Source: Nocardioides hwasunensis (GTDB lineage: Bacteria > Actinomycetota > Actinomycetes > Propionibacteriales > Nocardioidaceae). From it: a DNA stretch of 64,000 nucleotides. The notes under the pieces were generated by a model. It did no database searches. It had not been told where the DNA came from and saw only the letters and a program-made list of their open reading frames with translations. How positions within the stretch are numbered: the stretch's first letter is position 1; each line of letters begins with the position of its first letter. Position numbers and translations under genes: made by a program. The DNA is taken from the NCBI RefSeq assembly GCF_014779665.1, contig NZ_JACXYY010000007.1:186001-250000 (forward strand), written 5' to 3'. Shown here one piece after another: positions 47,536 to 56,139 of the stretch.

Positions 47536-48573
47536 TCACCCGTCATTCCGTGGTGGGCGCACGCGCCACGCCTCCAGGTGGGTGAAACCCTTCGCCGGGA
47601 GGCGACGGACCCGGTGCCAGCGCCATCCGGCAGCCTCGGCCCCGCCCGGATCCGCGTCGTGCGCCGCCAGCGCCTCGTGGACCCCCGCGTCGACCAGCAC
47701 GCTGCCGGGCCGAGCGGCCGACGTCAGGCGTGAGGCGGCGTTGACGGTGGTCCCGAACACGTCTCCGAGGCGTCGTACGACGGCTCCGTGCGCGATGCCC
47801 GCCCGGACGGCGGGGAAGGGGTCGTCCGCGTCCTCGCCGCGGGCCGTGAGTGCCATCGCGACCGTGACCGCGGCGGCCGGGTCGGCGACCGTGAAGAGCA
47901 CCTCGTCGCCGATGGTCTTGATGACCTGCCCGCCGTGGTCGACGACGAGGGCCGCGGTGTCCTGCTCGAAGCCGTCGACCCACGCGACGAGCTCGGTGCC
48001 GTCGAGTCCGCGGCTGTGGGTGGTGTAGCCGACGATGTCCACGAAGCAGACCGACAGCTGCGTCTCGGCGGCGGTGAGCACTCCTTCGTCCTCGAGCAGG
48101 TGCTGGGCGGCGTCGGCGAGGTGGCGGCGCCAGACGTAGGTCTGGAGCTCCTCGACCCGTGGCAGCACGTCGCCGGCGAGGTCGGTCAGCGCCGTGGCAG
48201 GCTCCCCGACGTCTGAGACGAGACCGGCCAGCAGGCTGGTCTGCCACTCCGCGAGCCGGGCATAGCTGCGCGCCCAGGTCCGCACCAGGGCGGCCTGCGA
48301 CTCCGGTGACCAGATGCCCATGCCGACCAGCTCGGAGGTCAGCCGCAGGGCGGCGACGTCGCCCTCGGTGAAGGCGACGTCGTCGTCGCTGTGGTGCGGG
48401 AAGCCGAGCTGGTGCCAGAGCGTGACCGCCACGTCGAGCGGTACGCCGGCGCGCTCGGCGACCTGGACCCGCGTCAGGTGGGGCAGCTCGCCGATCAGCA
48501 GGGCCGCCAGCTCGCGCGCCACGTCGGGCGGCGCGTCCCGCGCTCCCTCCCCGCCGTCACCCGGGGCGTCCAC
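47536..48573 (-). CDS. Class III adenylate/guanylate cyclase with N-terminal HTH-like domain
   Basis: 345 aa. The N-terminal 150 residues resemble the actinobacterial cyclase regulatory region (THVRVAERAGV-like LTRVQVAERAGVPLDVAVTLW, a MerR/HTH-like helix pair). The catalytic domain follows with metal Asp in VCFVDIVGYT near 175 and KTIGDEVLF near 219, and VNAASRLTSAARPGSVLV with the transition-state Asn/Arg. It should make cAMP or cGMP from the triphosphate. GTG 48573 follows a cyclic-nucleotide-binding gene by 6 nt, forming a two-gene signalling unit. No transmembrane helices. Confidence 0.9.
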   Translation of the reverse strand: MDAPGDGGEGARDAPPDVARELAALLIGELPHLTRVQVAERAGVPLDVAVTLWHQLGFPHHSDDDVAFTEGDVAALRLTSELVGMGIWSPESQAALVRTWARSYARLAEWQTSLLAGLVSDVGEPATALTDLAGDVLPRVEELQTYVWRRHLADAAQHLLEDEGVLTAAETQLSVCFVDIVGYTTHSRGLDGTELVAWVDGFEQDTAALVVDHGGQVIKTIGDEVLFTVADPAAAVTVAMALTARGEDADDPFPAVRAGIAHGAVVRRLGDVFGTTVNAASRLTSAARPGSVLVDAGVHEALAAHDADPGGAEAAGWRWHRVRRLPAKGFTHLEAWRVRPPRNDG

Positions 48574-48579
48574 GAGGGC

Positions 48580-48954
48580 TCAGCCCCGGTCGACCCGGGC
48601 CGCGGCCGCCGCACGCAGGGCGTCGCCGAAGGCGGGCACCTGGTCGACGAGCTCGGTCAGGCGCTCGCTGGTGAAGTGCACGACCCGCAGCGGCGTCAGC
48701 GCGACCACGGTCGCCGAGCGCAGCGTCCGGTTGACGATCGCGGCCTCGCCCACGACCGAGCCGGGGCCGAGGGTGGCGACCTCGACGCCGCCCTTGCGCA
48801 CCGACACCTCGCCCTCGGTGATGAGGTAGGCCTTGTCCGCGGGCGTCGACTCGGCGATGGGCGACCACCCCTGCGGCAAGGTCAGCGCCCGGCCGGAGGC
48901 GAGGACGCGCTCGGCGTCGGCCGGGCTCAGGGCGTCCAGGATGGATTCAGTCAT
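48580..48954 (-). CDS. Stand-alone cyclic nucleotide-binding domain protein
   Basis: 124 aa, only the CNB domain. The phosphate-binding cassette GSVVGEAAIVNRTLRSATVV keeps the Glu (ribose 2'-OH) and Arg (cyclic phosphate), so it should bind cAMP or cGMP. ITEGEVSVRKGGVEVATL forms the preceding beta roll. No DNA-binding or enzymatic domain follows, so it would act on a partner; the cyclase encoded 6 nt downstream is the nearest candidate, for example as a feedback sensor. ATG 48954. No -10 match is evident close to the start. Confidence 0.88.
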   Translation of the reverse strand: MTESILDALSPADAERVLASGRALTLPQGWSPIAESTPADKAYLITEGEVSVRKGGVEVATLGPGSVVGEAAIVNRTLRSATVVALTPLRVVHFTSERLTELVDQVPAFGDALRAAAAARVDRG

Positions 48955-49093
48955 GACCCGTCAACGAATCACGGCCGGCGACGTGACGGCAGCTCGGTCA
49001 ACAGTCGTGCACTGAGTCGCGGATCGCCCGCTCGAGCGGTGCTCCGGGGGTGCTTCCGGCCGTGCGGAGCCCCTCGCGCTCCGCTGCCGGACC

Positions 49094-50320
49094 TCAGTCG
49101 GCGTGGAGCGGCTCGCGCGCGACCGGGCAGCTCATGCAGCGCGGCCCCCCGCGACCCGAGCCCAGCTCGGACCCGGCGATCCGGACGACCTCGATGCCGG
49201 CGTCCTCGAGCCGGTCGTTGGTCTCGTCGTTGCGCTCGTAGGCGACCGCCACGCGCGGGGCGAGGGCGAGGGTGTTGTTGCCGTCGTCCCACTGCTCGCG
49301 CTCGGCGGTCACGGGGTCCAGGCCCGTGTCGATCTGGTGGAGGGTGTCGATCTGCATCGCCTTGGCCGCCGCGACCAGGAACGGCTCGGAGCCGCTGACG
49401 TCGAGCTCGAGGTCGGCCTCGTCGGCACCCGCGCTGCGCATCGTGACCGTCACCGCGCGCAGCGTGTCGGCGACGTTGGGATACATGACGACCTTGTCGA
49501 CGTCGACCATCGTGCAGACCGTGTCGAGGTGCATCGTCGCGCGCTCCTGCGCGATCGGCACGGCCAGGACGGTGTGCGCCAGGCCCGCGTGGAAGACCTG
49601 GCGGGCCAGCCGCTCCACGCCCGCGGGCGTCGTACGCTCCCCGACGCCGACCGCGATCACGCCGGGAGCGAGCAGCAGGACGTCGCCGCCCTCGACGTGC
49701 TCGTTGTGCCAGCCGTGGATCTTGCGGGTGCCGGCGAAGCGCGGGTGCTCGGTGTAGATCAGCTCGGTCAGCTGGGTCTCGCGCTTGCGCGCCGGCATCG
49801 CCAGGCTGGTGACGGCCACCCGGTCGCGCACCCACACGCTCGAGTCGCGCGTGAAGAGGAGGTTGGGCAGCGGGTCGACGAGGAAGTCGTGCGGGTCGAG
49901 CAGGCTGGTGACCAGGCCGTGCCCGCCCTTGACCTCGTCGTTGCGGATGCCCGCGGTGAGGACGTCGGTGAGCTCGGCCGGCGCCAGGTCCCTGAGGGCC
50001 GAGGCGAGGTAGCGGCGCATGGTGTCGCCGAGGTGCAGGCCCGAGAGCGCGCTGGTGATCGCATGGTTGCGGGCCAGCTCGCTGTCGAGGGTCTCGGTGA
50101 GCAGCTCGGTGAGGTAGAGGACCTCCACCCCGCGGCCCCGCAGCGTGTCGGCGAAGGCGTCGTGCTCCTCCTGCGCCCGGCTCACCCACGGGATGCCGTC
50201 GAAGAGGAGGCGGTCGTTGTTGCGGGGCGTGAGCCGCTTCAGCTCGTTGCCGGGCCGGTGGAGCATGACGGTGGCCAGGCGGCCGACCTCGCTGTCCGCG
50301 CCGTGGGGGGTCTGTGCCAT
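49094..50320 (-). CDS. arcA: Arginine deiminase
   Basis: 408 aa. Guanidine-modifying fold with all family motifs: [65 protein letters not shown] (catalytic Glu/His region), [12 protein letters not shown] and the catalytic Cys395 in [13 protein letters not shown]. It converts arginine to citrulline and ammonia. Ornithine transcarbamylase and carbamate kinase genes of a classical arc operon are absent, so it may serve acid or nitrogen stress alone. ATG 50320 has TAGAGT 7 nt upstream; the longer frame upstream is CACGTG repeat DNA. Confidence 0.95.
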   Translation of the reverse strand: MAQTPHGADSEVGRLATVMLHRPGNELKRLTPRNNDRLLFDGIPWVSRAQEEHDAFADTLRGRGVEVLYLTELLTETLDSELARNHAITSALSGLHLGDTMRRYLASALRDLAPAELTDVLTAGIRNDEVKGGHGLVTSLLDPHDFLVDPLPNLLFTRDSSVWVRDRVAVTSLAMPARKRETQLTELIYTEHPRFAGTRKIHGWHNEHVEGGDVLLLAPGVIAVGVGERTTPAGVERLARQVFHAGLAHTVLAVPIAQERATMHLDTVCTMVDVDKVVMYPNVADTLRAVTVTMRSAGADEADLELDVSGSEPFLVAAAKAMQIDTLHQIDTGLDPVTAEREQWDDGNNTLALAPRVAVAYERNDETNDRLEDAGIEVVRIAGSELGSGRGGPRCMSCPVAREPLHAD

Positions 50321-50327
50321 GGCTCGG

Positions 50328-50333
50328 ACTCTA
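50328..50333 (-). promoter_or_regulatory. -10 box (TAGAGT) of arcA
   Basis: TAGAGT on the minus strand, 7 nt before ATG 50320, next to the repeat cluster starting at 50352. The repeats therefore sit just upstream of the arcA promoter. Confidence 0.55.
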
Positions 50334-50351
50334 TCTCCGGCGGGCCGATCC

Positions 50352-50565
50352 ACACGTGTCCGAGAAGTGGTCCTCTGGTGGCGCCCGGTCCCGCGTTCGT
50401 ACACGTGTCCGTGGAGTTGACCTCGAGACCCGCGGTTGGGGGCGACATCTCGGACACGTGTCCGCCGGTCCGCGCGGAACTCGCCGCCCTCACCTCGAGG
50501 TCGTACACGTGTCCGCGAGCGTGCCCCGAGGGCAGCGCGTCGGGGGCAAGATCTCGGACACGTGT
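50352..50565. repeat. CACGTG elements: one lone half and two 61-nt inverted units
   Basis: A lone ACACGTGTCCG (50352-50362) is followed by two inverted units of exactly 61 nt: 50401-50461 and 50505-50565, each starting ACACGTGTCCG and ending CGGACACGTGT. Similarity extends inward (GATRTTGMCC-like on the left, GGGGGCRACATCT on the right). The core ACACGTGT is itself a palindrome. They fill the gap between arcA and the DUF559 gene. Confidence 0.85.
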
Positions 50566-50619
50566 GGGGTGTGGCGACGGAACCGACCAGGCGAGCGCTG
50601 ACCGCGCTGCGTACGACGA

Positions 50620-51546
50620 TCAGGCGGCGGCGGCGAACCCGGGAAAGTGCGGCCGCCAGTCGTCGCCCAGCCGCCGAGGGACACCCGGCAGACCGCGGGC
50701 GAGCAGCACGCGATGGACGCGGCGCAGCGTACGGAGGGGGTCGCGGTAGATGCCGGAGCTGATCACCACGATCAAACGCCACTCGTCATCGTCGATGTCG
50801 GCGTGGCGCTCGAGGTCCTTCTCCCAGTTCTCGACGATCTCCACGTGGATCCTGCCGTCGAACTCCACCGCCGTCTTGGCCGCGGGGTAGCAGAGGTCGT
50901 AGCGGCGGACGACCTCGCCGTCCGCGTCGCGTACGACGAGGTTGACCACCGGCTCGGGGAACCCGGCCAGGACGAGCAGCATCCGGAGCCGCGTCTCCAT
51001 CGGTGAGTCGACGTCGCGACGGACGTAGTGGGCGGCCGCGAGGGCCTTGCGCGCGTCCTTGTGCCTGCTCCGCTCGCACGCCTTCACCAGCTGCTCCGGC
51101 ACCACCCCGCGGCGGCGGACCAGCCAGTCACCCACCACGACGAGGTCGACGAGGCTCAACAGCCCGCTGAGCTCGATGAACATCGCCACATCACCGGAGA
51201 CGCGGACTCCTCGCTCGATCACGACGCCCTGCGGATCGCCGACGTGGCAGCGGACGCCCCTGTGGTGGCGCCGCAGCTTCTGGTGCCAGACGCTGACGTG
51301 CTCGTCGGCGATGGTCGGGATCGGCGCCCCCTTCACCCGGGCAGCCGACGCATGGCTCGCCCACGCCTCTGCGCACTGAAGCGCCAGCGCGCCCCTGACC
51401 CGCTGCAGCGGGGTGGGTGGCGTCGTCGCCGACACGAGGACGTTGCGAAACAGCCGTCGGTAGCCAGGACCGCGCAGCACCTTGTCGGTCAGTCCGGCTT
51501 CGAGTCCGTCGGCGCGGAGGAACGGCTGCGTCGGGTCGAAGGTCAT
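50620..51546 (-). CDS. DUF559 endonuclease-like protein with AbiEi-like N-terminus
   Basis: 308 aa. The N-terminal 200 residues resemble the AbiEi-antitoxin-like region common to actinobacterial DUF559 proteins ([28 protein letters not shown]). The C-terminal 100 residues are DUF559, a Vsr-like restriction-nuclease fold: [20 protein letters not shown] with Asp and Glu, followed by [18 protein letters not shown]. Such genes are multi-copy in these genomes with no known role; DNA end processing or defence is proposed. ATG 51546. Flanked on both sides by CACGTG repeats, the only gene in the window so placed. Confidence 0.8.
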   Translation of the reverse strand: MTFDPTQPFLRADGLEAGLTDKVLRGPGYRRLFRNVLVSATTPPTPLQRVRGALALQCAEAWASHASAARVKGAPIPTIADEHVSVWHQKLRRHHRGVRCHVGDPQGVVIERGVRVSGDVAMFIELSGLLSLVDLVVVGDWLVRRRGVVPEQLVKACERSRHKDARKALAAAHYVRRDVDSPMETRLRMLLVLAGFPEPVVNLVVRDADGEVVRRYDLCYPAAKTAVEFDGRIHVEIVENWEKDLERHADIDDDEWRLIVVISSGIYRDPLRTLRRVHRVLLARGLPGVPRRLGDDWRPHFPGFAAAA

Positions 51547-51611
51547 GCCGAGATGGTGCCCAGATCGGTTCCTCCCGTGCTGCCGTCCTCCACAGGCCCG
51601 CCCGTCGCCGT

Positions 51612-51672
51612 ACACGTGTCCGCGATATTGACCTCGGTACCCGGATCCAGGGGCAACATCTCGGACACGTGT
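51612..51672. repeat. CACGTG 61-nt inverted unit upstream of DUF559 gene
   Basis: ACACGTGTCCGCGATATTG at the left end and CAACATCTCGGACACGTGT at the right end; arms agree over about 22 nt with few mismatches. Same 61-nt length as the two units on the other side of the gene. Confidence 0.85.
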
Positions 51673-51794
51673 GGGCTCGGGGCCGGCGGGGGCGACATCT
51701 CGGACACGTGTGGGGCTCGGGGCCGGCGGGGGCAACATCTCGGACACGTGTGGGGCTCGACGCCAGCGCGGGCGACATCTCGGACACGTGTGGG
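51662..51794. repeat. Tandem array of CACGTG half elements, 40-bp period
   Basis: CGGACACGTG begins at 51662, 51701, 51741 and 51781, a period of 39-40 bp. Between them lies GGGGCTCGGGGCCGGCGG, conserved in the first copies and diverged in the last. The array ends about 36 nt before the stop of the acetyltransferase fusion gene. Confidence 0.85.
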
Positions 51795-51830
51795 AGCCGA
51801 GGGCTCGGGGCGGAGGTGCGGGTACGACGC

Positions 51831-52964
51831 TCAGGCCTGCGCCGCGCGCCACTCCTCGGCGAGGAGGGCGTACTCGTAGGAGTCGGTCCAGCGGCCCTTC
51901 GACCAGAAGTCGCCGAGCCGGTGGACCTCGCGGCGCATGCCGAGGCGCTCGCAGAGGGCGGCGGAGCGCTCGTTGCGGGCGTCGAGGTTGGCCACGACCC
52001 GGCGCAGGCCGTAGTGCTCGAAGCCCAGCCGGATCAGCGCCGCGGCGGCCTCGGTGGCGTAGCCGCGACCGCCGTGCTGGGGCAGCATCGTCCAGCCGAT
52101 CTCCGCCTCGCTCAGGCCGGTACCCTGGAGGTGGAGCATCACGTCGCCCACCACCTCGCCGTCGTGGACGACCGCGAGCCCGACGACCTCGCCCGAGCCC
52201 GGCGTCGTCCGGCGGCGCATCATCTCGACGACCTCGGCCCGGTTCATCGGGCGGGTCAGGAGCATGCTCGTCCAGGCCTCGTCCGCCCAGGCCTCGACGA
52301 AGGCCTCGCCGTCCTCGGACTCGAACGGCCGCAGCACCAGGCGCTCGGTCGTGAGAGGCCAGATCGGCGGCACCGGGGTGAGGAACTCCTCGCGCGGACG
52401 GTCGACCCAGGTCTGGCGGGTCGTCGGGCCGCCGAAGCGGAGCCGGTCGTACGCGGTCATCGGCAGCAGCAGCGAGTCGAGCCCGGGCACCGCGATCACG
52501 CCGTCGACCGCCTCACCGAGCATCCCGCGCGCGACCGGGTCGTGCGGGTCGTGACGGAGCCGGTCGACCGCTGCGGCGGCCTCGGCGACGCGCTCGGTCT
52601 TCTGCTTGATGCGGAACGGGTTCACCTCGCGCAGGCACACGTACTGCCCCGAGAGGTAGGCCGACCACTCCTGCTCGCCGGTGTCGGGGTCGTCCTCCCA
52701 GAAGGCGACGAACCAGTCGTGCAGGTGCTCGACACCTCCGGCGATCTCGGCGAGCCCGCCATGGTCGGCGGGCACCATCGGCGTGCCGTCGGAGAGGACG
52801 TACGACGGCAGCGGCAGGCGGCGCTCGAGCATCAGCGACAGCGCCTCGGGCGTCGCGGCGACGAAGTGCTCGCGGACGTAGGCGTCGTCGTCGGGGGTCA
52901 TCGGATGGTCTCCGTTGACGGCGACGAAGCGGTCGCGGATGGACGTGTGGATGTCGTCTGCCAC
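51831..52964 (-). CDS. DUF6058-like domain fused to GNAT N-acetyltransferase
   Basis: 377 aa. The N-terminal 190 residues resemble DUF6058 proteins linked to natural products (DDAYVREHFVAATPEAL, LPLPSYVLSDGTPMVPADHG). From about 205 a RimJ/RimL-type acetyltransferase follows: TERLVLRPFESEDGEAFVEA, the acetyl-CoA loop QHGGRGYATEAAAALIRLGF, and LDARNERSAALCERLGMRRE. Usually these occur as separate proteins. The GNAT half should move an acetyl group to an amine or protein N-terminus. GTG 52964 has CACTAT 7 nt upstream; the longer frame overlaps pheA. Acceptor unknown. Confidence 0.8.
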   Translation of the reverse strand: MADDIHTSIRDRFVAVNGDHPMTPDDDAYVREHFVAATPEALSLMLERRLPLPSYVLSDGTPMVPADHGGLAEIAGGVEHLHDWFVAFWEDDPDTGEQEWSAYLSGQYVCLREVNPFRIKQKTERVAEAAAAVDRLRHDPHDPVARGMLGEAVDGVIAVPGLDSLLLPMTAYDRLRFGGPTTRQTWVDRPREEFLTPVPPIWPLTTERLVLRPFESEDGEAFVEAWADEAWTSMLLTRPMNRAEVVEMMRRRTTPGSGEVVGLAVVHDGEVVGDVMLHLQGTGLSEAEIGWTMLPQHGGRGYATEAAAALIRLGFEHYGLRRVVANLDARNERSAALCERLGMRREVHRLGDFWSKGRWTDSYEYALLAEEWRAAQA

Positions 52965-52995
52965 CTGACCGATAGTGCCAGCGACGCGCAAGGGG

Positions 52996-53841
52996 TTATG
53001 CGCCGCGGAACGAGTCGGCGGGGTAGACGCCGAGCACCTTGACCTCGGTGGTGAAGAACGCGAGCTCCTCGAGCGCGTTGCGCACGTCGGGGTCGTCGGG
53101 GTGGCCGTCGACCTCGGCGAGGAACTGGGTCGCGGTGAAGTGGCCACCGACCATGTAGCTCTCGAGCTTGGTCATGTTCACCCCGTTGGTGGCGAAGCCG
53201 CCGAGCGCCTTGTAGAGGGCGGCCGGCAGGTTGCGCACGTTGAAGATGAAGGTCGTGACGACCGGGCCGCTGCCGGAGGGCGCCTGCTCGAAGTCGCGGG
53301 AGAGCACCACGAAGCGGGTGGTGTTGTGGTCCTCGTCCTCGACGTCGGCCCGCAGCACCTGGAGGCCGTAGATCTCCGCCGCGAGCGGGGGCGCGATCGC
53401 AGCCTGGGTCGGGTCGCCGCTCTCGGCCACCTCGCGCGCCGCACCCGCGGTGTCGCCGGCCACCACCGGGGTGAGGCCGAGCTCGCGGATCACGCCGCGG
53501 CACTGCCCGAGGGCGTGCACGTGGCTGTGCACGGTGCGCAGGGAGTCCACACTCGCCTCCGGGAGCGCCATCAGCGAGAACTGGATCCGCAGGAAGCGCT
53601 CGCCGACGATCTTGAGCGACGACGTCGGCAGGAAGTGGTGGATGTCGGCGACCCGGCCCGCGATCGAGTTGTCGATCGGGATCATCGCGAGGTCGGCGTC
53701 ACCGTTCTCGACCGCGGCGAAGGCGTGCTCGAACGACGCGCACGGCAGCGGCTCCCAGTCGGGGTAGGCCTGCTGGCAGACCAGGTGGGAGTTGGCCCCG
53801 GGCTCGCCCTGGTAGGCGATCCGGCGCGGGGTGGAGGTCAC
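52996..53841 (-). CDS. pheA: Prephenate dehydratase
   Basis: 281 aa monofunctional enzyme. Catalytic domain: IAYQGEPGANSHLVCQQAYP, SFEHAFAAVENGDADLAMIP, IDNSIAGRVADIHHFL, AREVAESGDPTQAAIAP, DEDHNTTRFVVLSR with the essential Thr. The C-terminal ACT domain has GFATNGVNMTKLESYM, a variant of the Phe-binding ESRP motif, so feedback by phenylalanine is likely, with Met in place of the usual Pro region. It converts prephenate to phenylpyruvate. GTG 53841 has CAGACT 7 nt upstream. Divergent from the DUF4446 gene. Confidence 0.95.
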   Translation of the reverse strand: MTSTPRRIAYQGEPGANSHLVCQQAYPDWEPLPCASFEHAFAAVENGDADLAMIPIDNSIAGRVADIHHFLPTSSLKIVGERFLRIQFSLMALPEASVDSLRTVHSHVHALGQCRGVIRELGLTPVVAGDTAGAAREVAESGDPTQAAIAPPLAAEIYGLQVLRADVEDEDHNTTRFVVLSRDFEQAPSGSGPVVTTFIFNVRNLPAALYKALGGFATNGVNMTKLESYMVGGHFTATQFLAEVDGHPDDPDVRNALEELAFFTTEVKVLGVYPADSFRGA

Positions 53842-53898
53842 GCCGGAGAGTCTGTCACCACCGGCCGTGTCCGACCGGCCGTGACCAGTCGCCGAACA

Positions 53899-53904
53899 TA
53901 GGGT
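53899..53904 (+). promoter_or_regulatory. -10 box (TAGGGT) of DUF4446 gene
   Basis: TAGGGT, 6 nt, ATG 53911. Confidence 0.55.
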
Positions 53905-53910
53905 CGCCTC

Positions 53911-54303
53911 ATGCTCGATGTGGTCGCCGTCGTCCTCGCCGCCCTGGCCTGCGTGCTCGCCGGCCTCGCCCTGCGACGTACGACGTCGCGCCGCACCGGC
54001 GACGACGTCGACGCGCTGCCCGAGGACGTGCACGGTCTCCGCCAGGAGGTCGCCGCGCTCAAGGCCGAGAACCGCGACGCGCTGCGGCACCTCTCGGTGG
54101 TGCGCTACGACGCCTTCGGCGACGTGGGCGGCCACCTCAGCTGGAGCCTGGCGCTGCTCGACGACGCCGGCCACGGGGTCGTGCTGACCTCGATCCACGG
54201 CCGCAGCGAGGCCCGCACCTATGCCAAGTCCATCGCCTCCTGGTCGTGCGAGCAGCAGCTCTCGCCAGAGGAGGACGAGGCGATCGAGCACGCCCGCCCC
54301 TGA
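53911..54303 (+). CDS. DUF4446 family membrane-anchored protein
   Basis: 130 aa. One N-terminal membrane helix (VVAVVLAALACVLAGLAL), a short coiled region (VHGLRQEVAALKAENRDALR) and the DUF4446 domain: VVRYDAFGDVGGHLSWSLAL, GVVLTSIHGRSEARTYAKSI. The family is widespread in Gram-positives without a known function, often near chromosome-segregation or pheA genes, as here. It ends 20 nt before sequences that control kdp. Confidence 0.85.
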   Translation: MLDVVAVVLAALACVLAGLALRRTTSRRTGDDVDALPEDVHGLRQEVAALKAENRDALRHLSVVRYDAFGDVGGHLSWSLALLDDAGHGVVLTSIHGRSEARTYAKSIASWSCEQQLSPEEDEAIEHARP

Positions 54304-54322
54304 GCGGCGGCGGCGACAAACG

Positions 54323-54352
54323 GGCGTCAAGGCCCGCTAAGACGGCGTCAAG
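54323..54352 (+). promoter_or_regulatory. Direct repeats, candidate KdpE binding site
   Basis: GGCGTCAAG occurs at 54323-54331 and 54344-54352, 21 bp apart, two helical turns on one DNA face, 40-70 nt before kdpF. OmpR-type regulators bind such direct repeats, so these are plausible KdpE sites. Confidence 0.4.
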
Positions 54353-54391
54353 ACCGGGCCGGGCGGCCGAGAGCGGGCTGAGGCTGGGGGC

Positions 54392-54484
54392 ATGTCCCTC
54401 TCCAGCAGCCTGCTCGTGGTCGCGGTGGTCGTCCTCGCGCTCTACGTCCTCGCGGCCCTCGTCTTCCCGGAGCGCTTCGAGTGA
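54392..54484 (+). CDS. kdpF: KdpF small subunit of K+ transporter
   Basis: 30 aa: a short polar start (SLSSS), one membrane helix of Val/Leu/Ala and the ending FPERFE, the usual KdpF finish. It stabilises the KdpFABC complex. It is often missed by gene callers because of its size. ATG 54392; the stop overlaps the kdpA start (GTGA at 54481-54484). First gene of kdpFABCDE. Confidence 0.9.
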   Translation: MSLSSSLLVVAVVVLALYVLAALVFPERFE

Positions 54485-56139
54485 GCGACGCGACCTCCGG
54501 CCTCCTGACCATCGCCGTCCTCGTGGCGCTGCTCGCGGCGGCGTACGTCCCGCTCGGTGACTACATGGCGCGCGTGCTCACCAGCACCCGTCACCTCCGC
54601 GTCGAGCGCACCGTCTACCGCCTGACCGGTGTCGACCCGGCCGCCGAGCAGGGCGCGCGCTCGTACGCCACCAGCGTGGTCGGCTTCAGCCTCGTCAGCG
54701 TGGTCGTCCTGATGGCGATCCTGCTCGGCCAGGCCCACCTGCCGATGAGCCGCGACCTGCCCGGCATGCCGTGGTGGATGTCGTTCAACACCGCGGTCTC
54801 CTTCGTCACCAACACCAACTGGCAGTCGTACGCCGGCGAGTCGACGCTCGGGTTCGCCGCGCAGATGGCGGGACTGGCCGTCCAGAACTTCCTCTCCGCG
54901 GCCGTCGGCATCGCCGTGGCGGTGGCCCTCCTCCGGGGTTTCACGAAGTCGCGCAGCGGCACGCTCGGCAACTTCTGGGTCGACCTGACCCGCGCGACCG
55001 TGCGGATCCTGCTGCCGCTGGCGTTCGTCGCCGCGCTGCTGCTCGTGCTCGGCGGCGTCGTGCAGAGCTTCACCGACACGACGATCACCACGCTCGCCGG
55101 GCACTCGCAGGTGCTCACCGGCGGGCCGGTCGCGAGCCAGGAGTCGATCAAGGAGCTCGGCAACAACGGCGGTGGGTTCTTCAACGCCAACTCCGCGCAC
55201 CCCTTCGAGAACCCGACCGCGCTGACCAACCTCCTCCAGGTCTTCCTGATCCTGGTGCTGCCCGTCGCGCTGACCCGCACGCTCGGCACGATGCTCGGCA
55301 ACCGCCGCCAGGGCCTCGCCGTGCTCTCGGTGATGGGCCTGCTCTGGTCGGTCTCGCTGGCCGTGACCACCTGGGCCGAGGTCGGCGGGCACTCCGCCGC
55401 CGCCCGGGCCGCGGGCGCCGCGATGGAGGGCAAGGAGACCCGCTTCGGCGAGTGGGCGTCGGCGCTCTTCGCGGTCGCCACCACCGGGACGTCGACGGGT
55501 GCGGTCAACGCCTCCCACGACTCGCTCACCCCGGCGGGCGGCGGCGCGGTGCTGGTCAACATGATGCTGGGCGAGGTCGTGCCCGGCGGCGTCGGCGCCG
55601 GCCTCTACGGCATCCTCGTGATGGCGATCCTGACGGTCTTCGTCGCCGGCCTGATGGTCGGGCGCACCCCCGAGCTGCTCGGCAAGAAGATCAGCGCGCG
55701 CCAGATGACGTACGTCGCCCTCTACACGCTGACCACCCCGGCGCTCGTCCTCGTCGGCACCGGCGCCGCCATCGCGCGCGGCAGCACCGCCGACGCGATG
55801 GGCAACCCGGGCGGCCACGGCTTCAGCGAGGTGCTCTACGCCTACACCTCGGCGGCCAACAACAACGGCAGCGCCTTCGGCGGGATCACGGTGACCTCCG
55901 ACTTCTTCCAGCTCACCCTCGGGCTCGCGATGCTGCTCGGGCGGCTGGTGCCGATCGTGCTGGTCCTGCTGCTCGCGGGCTCGCTGGCCGCGCAGGGCAA
56001 GGTGCCCGTCACCGCCGGCACCCTCCCCACCCACACCCCCCTCTTCGTCGGGATGCTGGTCGCCGTCCTCGTGGTGATGACCGGCCTCACCTACTTCCCG
56101 GCGCTCGCCCTCGGACCGATCGCAGAGGCCCTGACATGA
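54481..56139 (+). CDS. kdpA: Potassium-transporting ATPase subunit A (K+ channel-like)
   Basis: 552 aa with about ten helices. Selectivity-filter-like loops of the four repeats are visible: [53 protein letters not shown] and [13 protein letters not shown]. It binds K+ and passes it to KdpB. GTG start overlaps kdpF. Length and motifs are normal. Confidence 0.97.
   Translation: MSDATSGLLTIAVLVALLAAAYVPLGDYMARVLTSTRHLRVERTVYRLTGVDPAAEQGARSYATSVVGFSLVSVVVLMAILLGQAHLPMSRDLPGMPWWMSFNTAVSFVTNTNWQSYAGESTLGFAAQMAGLAVQNFLSAAVGIAVAVALLRGFTKSRSGTLGNFWVDLTRATVRILLPLAFVAALLLVLGGVVQSFTDTTITTLAGHSQVLTGGPVASQESIKELGNNGGGFFNANSAHPFENPTALTNLLQVFLILVLPVALTRTLGTMLGNRRQGLAVLSVMGLLWSVSLAVTTWAEVGGHSAAARAAGAAMEGKETRFGEWASALFAVATTGTSTGAVNASHDSLTPAGGGAVLVNMMLGEVVPGGVGAGLYGILVMAILTVFVAGLMVGRTPELLGKKISARQMTYVALYTLTTPALVLVGTGAAIARGSTADAMGNPGGHGFSEVLYAYTSAANNNGSAFGGITVTSDFFQLTLGLAMLLGRLVPIVLVLLLAGSLAAQGKVPVTAGTLPTHTPLFVGMLVAVLVVMTGLTYFPALALGPIAEALT

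Noticed and set aside
50344..50600. Small proteins encoded across the CACGTG repeats (HTCPRC / VRDVAP-like peptides)
   Set aside because: The peptides merely translate the DNA repeat in different frames and orientations, and none has a start with initiation signals.
51662..51794. A short CRISPR array
   Set aside because: The spacing material between cores is itself repeated, there are no unique spacers and no cas genes nearby.
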